NCBI GenBank assembly: GCA_964573885.1
Contig: CAZNLL010000153.1
Coordinates: 1 to 8,272, forward strand
Reading direction: 5' to 3'
DNA: 8,272 bases
Source of the DNA: CAZNLL01 sp964573885
GTDB taxonomy: Bacteria > Desulfobacterota > DSM-4660 > Desulfatiglandales > Desulfatiglandaceae
The notes below the pieces were generated by a model. It did no database searches and was not told the DNA's origin. It saw nothing but the letters and a program-made list of their open reading frames with translations. Shown here piece after piece: positions 5,631 through 8,272 of the stretch (its first letter is position 1; the number at the start of each line of letters is the position of its first letter). The translations under genes and the position numbers were made by a program.

Positions 5631-7483
5631 TCATGCCTCTAAGCCGAGTCTCTTTTTGGCGGTTTCAAGGTCCCCGTGCCTCTTTTCCCAGGTGACAAGG
5701 AGCCTCTCCAGCTCCTCCCGGGTTTCATCGTATTGACCGAGCAGGGGTACACTCTTGTTTTTATCCCTGAATATTTCAGCGTCCGCAAGGCTTTTCTCCA
5801 GGTCTTTTTGTCTCTCCTCCAGGCGGGCAATGCGGGCTTCCACCTTCTCCAGGTCCGCCAGGATGGGTTTCAGGGTGTCCTGAACACGCCGGCGCTTTTC
5901 CGCCCTTTCCCGCTTTTCCGCCTTTCGGTTTCGCCGCCCTGCCCCGGTCCCGTGCCCGGTCTTGACAGGAGATGCCGGCGCCTCGGAGGCGGGGGCCTCC
6001 GGGTCAGGAGCGATGCGGGCCAGGTGGTCGTAATACTCGGCCAGGTTGCCGGGGTATTGCACCACGCCGTTTGGTCGTATCTCCCATATCCGGGTGGCCA
6101 AGCGGTTAACAAAGGACTGGTTATGGGACACAAAGAGGAGGGTGCCGTCGTATTTTTCCAGGGCGTCGATGAGGATTTCCGAAGAGGCAATGTCCAGGTG
6201 GTTGGTCGGCTCGTCCATGACCAGGAAATTACCCGGGTCGACCAACAGTTTCGCCAGGGAGACCCGGGCCCTCTCTCCGCCGGAGAGGACACCCACGACC
6301 TTGTCCACGTCTTCTCCTGAAAAGAGAAANNNNNNNNNNNNNNNNNNNNNNNNNNNNNNNNNNNNNNNNNNNNNNNNNNNNNNNNNNNNNNNNNNNNNNN
6401 NNNNNNNNNNNNNNNNNNNNNNNNNNNNNCCCTGAGAACGGTGAGGTTGAGGTCTGTGTAAAGCCGCTTTTCCTCAAAACCCTTGGACATCCCCCTGATG
6501 GCCAGGACCTCCCGGCCGCTCCGCGGGACCGGCGGAAAAGAGAAATGGATGGTCTTTTCCGTGCGGTGGGTCTCCACCAGTTCCATCTTTCTGACCAGTT
6601 TGATCTTGCTCTGGGCCTGTCTCGCCTTGGAGGCCTTGGCCCGAAAACGGTCGATGAACTTCTCCGCTTCCTTGACCTTCTGCTCCTGGTTCCGGGCCCT
6701 GGCCGCCAAGATCTTTCTTTCTTCTTCCCGGGCCTTTACATAAAAATCGTAATTGCCGTTGTAGAAGCGCATGCCCTCCGGTTCAAAGCTGATAATACGC
6801 TCCACCTGTCGGTTTAGAAACTCCCTGTCGTGAGACACCATGATGATGGCCCCTTTTCGGTCCTTGAGAAAGGACTCGAGCCATCTTACAGAGGGGACAT
6901 CCAGGTGATTGGTGGGTTCATCCAGAAGCAGCAGGTCCGGCTTTTGATAGAGGAGGGCGGCCAGGGCGGCACGGGTCTTCCATCCCCCGCTCAGGGTCTG
7001 GACGGGCCTGGCAAAATCGGATTCCTGGAAGCCAAGGCCTTCAAGGATCTTTTCCGCCTCGTGTCGGGGATAGGTGAGTTCCAGGGTGGCCAGCCTTTGG
7101 TGGATTTCAGCAAGGGTCTCCGCCAGTTTTTCCTGGTCTGCCTTGTCATGGACCCGCTCCAGTAAGGTCTCAACGCGAAGGCGCTCTTTATGGAGTTCTA
7201 AACGGTCCGGCACGGAAAAGAGCACGGATTCCAGAAGGGCGCCGGATTGGCTTTCCTGAACGTCTTGGGGCAGGTAGCCGGTCCGGAGCCCCTTGACGAC
7301 CCGCACTTCTCCCTGGTCCGGGGAGATTTCGCCCTTGAGCATCCTGAGGAGGGTGGTCTTTCCGGAACCGTTAGGGCCCACAAGACCGATCCGGTCCGAG
7401 GGCTCTACCTGGAATCCGATGTGGCTGAAAATCTCCCTGCCTGAGAGGGTCAGGGTGACGTTGAGTACGGTTACAAGGCTCAT
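5631..7483 (-). CDS. ABC-F family ATPase, interrupted by assembly gap
   Basis: This is a tandem-ATPase protein of the ABC-F class (Uup/YheS/EttA relatives), soluble and without membrane segments; members act on the ribosome. Domain 1 is complete: GPNGSGKT (36-43), Q-loop at Gln73, LSGGWKTR (164-171), LLLLDEPTNHLD (184-195) and SHD (217-219). An Arg/Lys-rich interdomain linker follows at about 250-305. Domain 2 keeps its signature LSGGERAR, Walker B LVMDEPTNHLD and SHN, but its Walker A and Q-loop fall in the 100-N gap (6330-6429). The left part (5631-6329) is in a different frame from the right across the N run, so this is most simply one intact gene with an unknown number of missing bases. 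The C-terminus is a charged coiled coil. The ATG at 7483 gives the family-typical start; a GTG lies three codons upstream. It is the first gene of the minus-strand operon. Confidence 0.9.
6330..6429. other. assembly gap, 100 N
   Basis: Exactly 100 unknown bases, a usual placeholder for a scaffold gap of unknown size. It lies inside the second ATPase domain of the ABC-F gene. By comparison with ABC-F proteins, about 80-90 residues should separate the flanking coding parts, so the real missing sequence is probably longer than 100 bases. Confidence 0.97.
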
Positions 7484-7504
7484 AAAATTCACTTATCGGG
7501 CTCA

Positions 7505-7516
7505 GCCCCCGGGGGC
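7505..7516. repeat. perfect 12-bp GC palindrome in the ABC-F leader
   Basis: GCCCCCGGGGGC lies 21 bp upstream of the ABC-F ATG, within the predicted 5' untranslated region. On the minus-strand RNA the right arm could instead form GGGC-UGA-GCCC with the next bases, so two alternative small hairpins are possible close to the start codon. A regulatory role is speculative. Confidence 0.3.
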
Positions 7517-7550
7517 AGGCCAAAGATGACGGTTCACTCGCGTTGGGGGT

Positions 7551-7578
7551 ACTATAGCGGTTCAGGAGATTTTTTCAA
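7551..7578 (-). promoter_or_regulatory. sigma70-type promoter of the ABC-F/helicase operon
   Basis: On the minus strand TTGAAA (7578-7573, 5/6 match) is followed after 16 bp by TATAGT (7556-7551, 5/6 match). Transcription would start near 7544, giving a leader of about 60 nt before the ABC-F ATG. It is the best promoter match upstream of the minus-strand gene block and lies in the divergent intergenic region. Confidence 0.65.
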
Positions 7579-7612
7579 GAGGCCCCATGAAAGCCCCATT
7601 CACCTGTAGCCG

Positions 7613-7642
7613 TTGTATCCAAGGGATGGGTTGCCCTGTAAT
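7613..7642 (+). promoter_or_regulatory. weak promoter candidate for the acyl-CoA synthetase gene
   Basis: TTGTAT (7613-7618) and TGTAAT (7637-7642) are separated by 18 bp on the plus strand. The -10 box matches the consensus at 5/6 positions and the -35 box only partly. A start near 7650 would give a leader of about 60 nt. Another sigma factor or an activator is equally possible. Confidence 0.3.
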
Positions 7643-7710
7643 GCCTTTAGTGATACCCTGGAGCTCACCCTTGGAAGGGAGATGGCGGGACTGAAAAGGA
7701 GAGAGGTGCC

Positions 7711-8272
7711 ATGCAGATCACCAAAAAGACCATTGGCCAGATGCTCGAGGAAGTATCCGAAGAATACCCCCATGGCGACGCCCTTATCCATACTGAATTA
7801 GGGATCCGTTACACCTATCAACTCCTTTCGTGGGACGTGGACCGTGTGGCCAGGGGCCTCTTAAACGCAGGCGTAGGCAAGGGGGACAAGATCGCCCTTT
7901 GGGCCCCCAATATTCCGGAATGGATTGTGAGCCTTCTGGCGCTGGCCAGGATAGGGGCCCTGATCATTCCCATAGAGCCGGGCGCGGACAGGGAGGACCT
8001 GGAGTTCATGCTGGGCCAATCCGAGTGCAAGGGTATGATCATGGTCAGGGGCATGGACGGGGAGGAGTTCATAGATACGGCCCTTTACCTAAAAGACAGG
8101 GTCTCCGCGCTGGAGCAGTTATTCGTCATATCCGAGAAGGCTTACCCCGACATGATGTCTTGGGCCGATCTCACGGACCTGGGAGAGGAGGTGGATGCCG
8201 CAGCCCTGACCCAGGTTGAGGGAACGGTGAGACCCGAGGATCCTGTGGCGATCATGTACACTTCAGGTACCA
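7711..8272 (+). CDS. AMP-binding acyl-CoA synthetase, N-terminal part (runs off window)
   Basis: An open frame of 187 codons begins at ATG 7711 and continues past the window end. It shows the N-terminal half of the adenylate-forming (ANL) superfamily as in FadD-type acyl-CoA ligases: a 'TYxxL'-like segment (about 34-39), GVGKGDKIALWAPNIPEW (54-71), the stretch LLALARIGALIIPIEPG (75-91), and, at the edge, the start of the ATP/AMP P-loop YTSGT (183-187). Such enzymes activate a carboxylic acid with ATP and CoA; the acyl substrate cannot be judged because the substrate-binding half is missing. AGGAG (7697-7701) lies 9 nt upstream and GAGG 4 nt upstream of the ATG. It is transcribed divergently from the ABC-F operon, and a role in fatty-acid use is inferred from family only. 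Confidence 0.9.
   Translation, partial: MQITKKTIGQMLEEVSEEYPHGDALIHTELGIRYTYQLLSWDVDRVARGLLNAGVGKGDKIALWAPNIPEWIVSLLALARIGALIIPIEPGADREDLEFMLGQSECKGMIMVRGMDGEEFIDTALYLKDRVSALEQLFVISEKAYPDMMSWADLTDLGEEVDAAALTQVEGTVRPEDPVAIMYTSGT

Noticed and set aside
5631..6308. Separate ABC protein gene or pseudogene caused by a frameshift
   Set aside because: The frame change coincides with the 100-N gap, both flanks carry expected ABC-F motifs in order, and there is no stop codon in the true frames.
7613..7801. 62-codon plus-strand frame before the acyl-CoA synthetase
   Set aside because: It overlaps the promoter candidate and the true start in another frame, has no ribosome site and no recognisable motif.
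7830..8219. 129-codon plus-strand frame at the right end
   Set aside because: It is a different frame of the acyl-CoA synthetase gene, whose own frame (from 7711) has the family motifs and a ribosome site.
1..8272. CRISPR arrays, insertion sequences, toxin-antitoxin or phage-defence modules
   Set aside because: No regularly spaced repeats, transposase motifs or paired toxin-antitoxin genes are seen. The helicase-nuclease resembles some defence enzymes but fits the MrfA/MrfB repair families better.

Overview
The window looks like a scaffold piece from a Gram-negative, fairly GC-rich bacterium, probably of the Desulfobacterota (former Deltaproteobacteria) type. That placement is an inference from the gene mix: a stand-alone heptose-1-phosphate adenylyltransferase (LPS precursor pathway), a proteobacterial-style ABC-F protein, a fused MrfA/MrfB-type helicase-nuclease and an AMP-binding acyl-CoA ligase. 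No 16S rRNA or other decisive marker is present. A run of exactly 100 N at 6330-6429 marks an assembly gap of unknown true size.

Layout. Positions 1-420 are visibly AT-rich and carry a small predicted lipoprotein gene on the minus strand (21-302). Positions 303-724 hold no convincing gene, but contain a 7-bp inverted repeat (374-397) and a strong UUCG-loop terminator (681-707). A tRNA-Arg(ACG) with encoded CCA follows on the minus strand (725-801), preceded by two candidate sigma70 promoters. From 916 to 7483 six genes run on the minus strand, in transcription order: ABC-F protein (7483 to 5631, interrupted by the gap), a 38-codon small ORF (5620 to 5504), a 976-residue helicase-exonuclease fusion (5559 to 2629), a YkgJ-like cysteine-cluster protein (2578 to 2171), a ComF-like phosphoribosyltransferase (2174 to 1431) and RfaE2 (1404 to 916). 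Gaps between them are short or absent (10 nt, overlap, 50 nt, 4-nt overlap, 26 nt). No terminator is visible between them, so they probably form one operon driven by a good sigma70 promoter at 7551-7578, possibly reading through into the tRNA. Divergently, an AMP-binding acyl-CoA synthetase begins at 7711 and runs off the right edge.

How the genes might work together. The central protein joins in one chain what Bacillus subtilis encodes as two adjacent genes: a DEAD/DEAH helicase of the MrfA/YprA (Hrq1-like) family with its C-terminal cysteine cluster, and a DEDD-type RNase H-fold exonuclease like MrfB/YprB. In B. subtilis this pair acts in repair of mitomycin-type DNA damage, so a DNA-damage role is the best inference here. 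ComF-family proteins are often linked to DNA uptake or metabolism, ABC-F proteins to ribosome rescue or antibiotic protection, and RfaE2 to LPS heptose synthesis. These jobs do not form an obvious single pathway, and the cluster may simply be a housekeeping operon.

Most of the window is ordinary chromosomal sequence. The items most worth a second look are the MrfA-MrfB fusion, the unannotated small ORF coupled to its 5' end, and the AT-rich lipoprotein region next to the tRNA 3' end.
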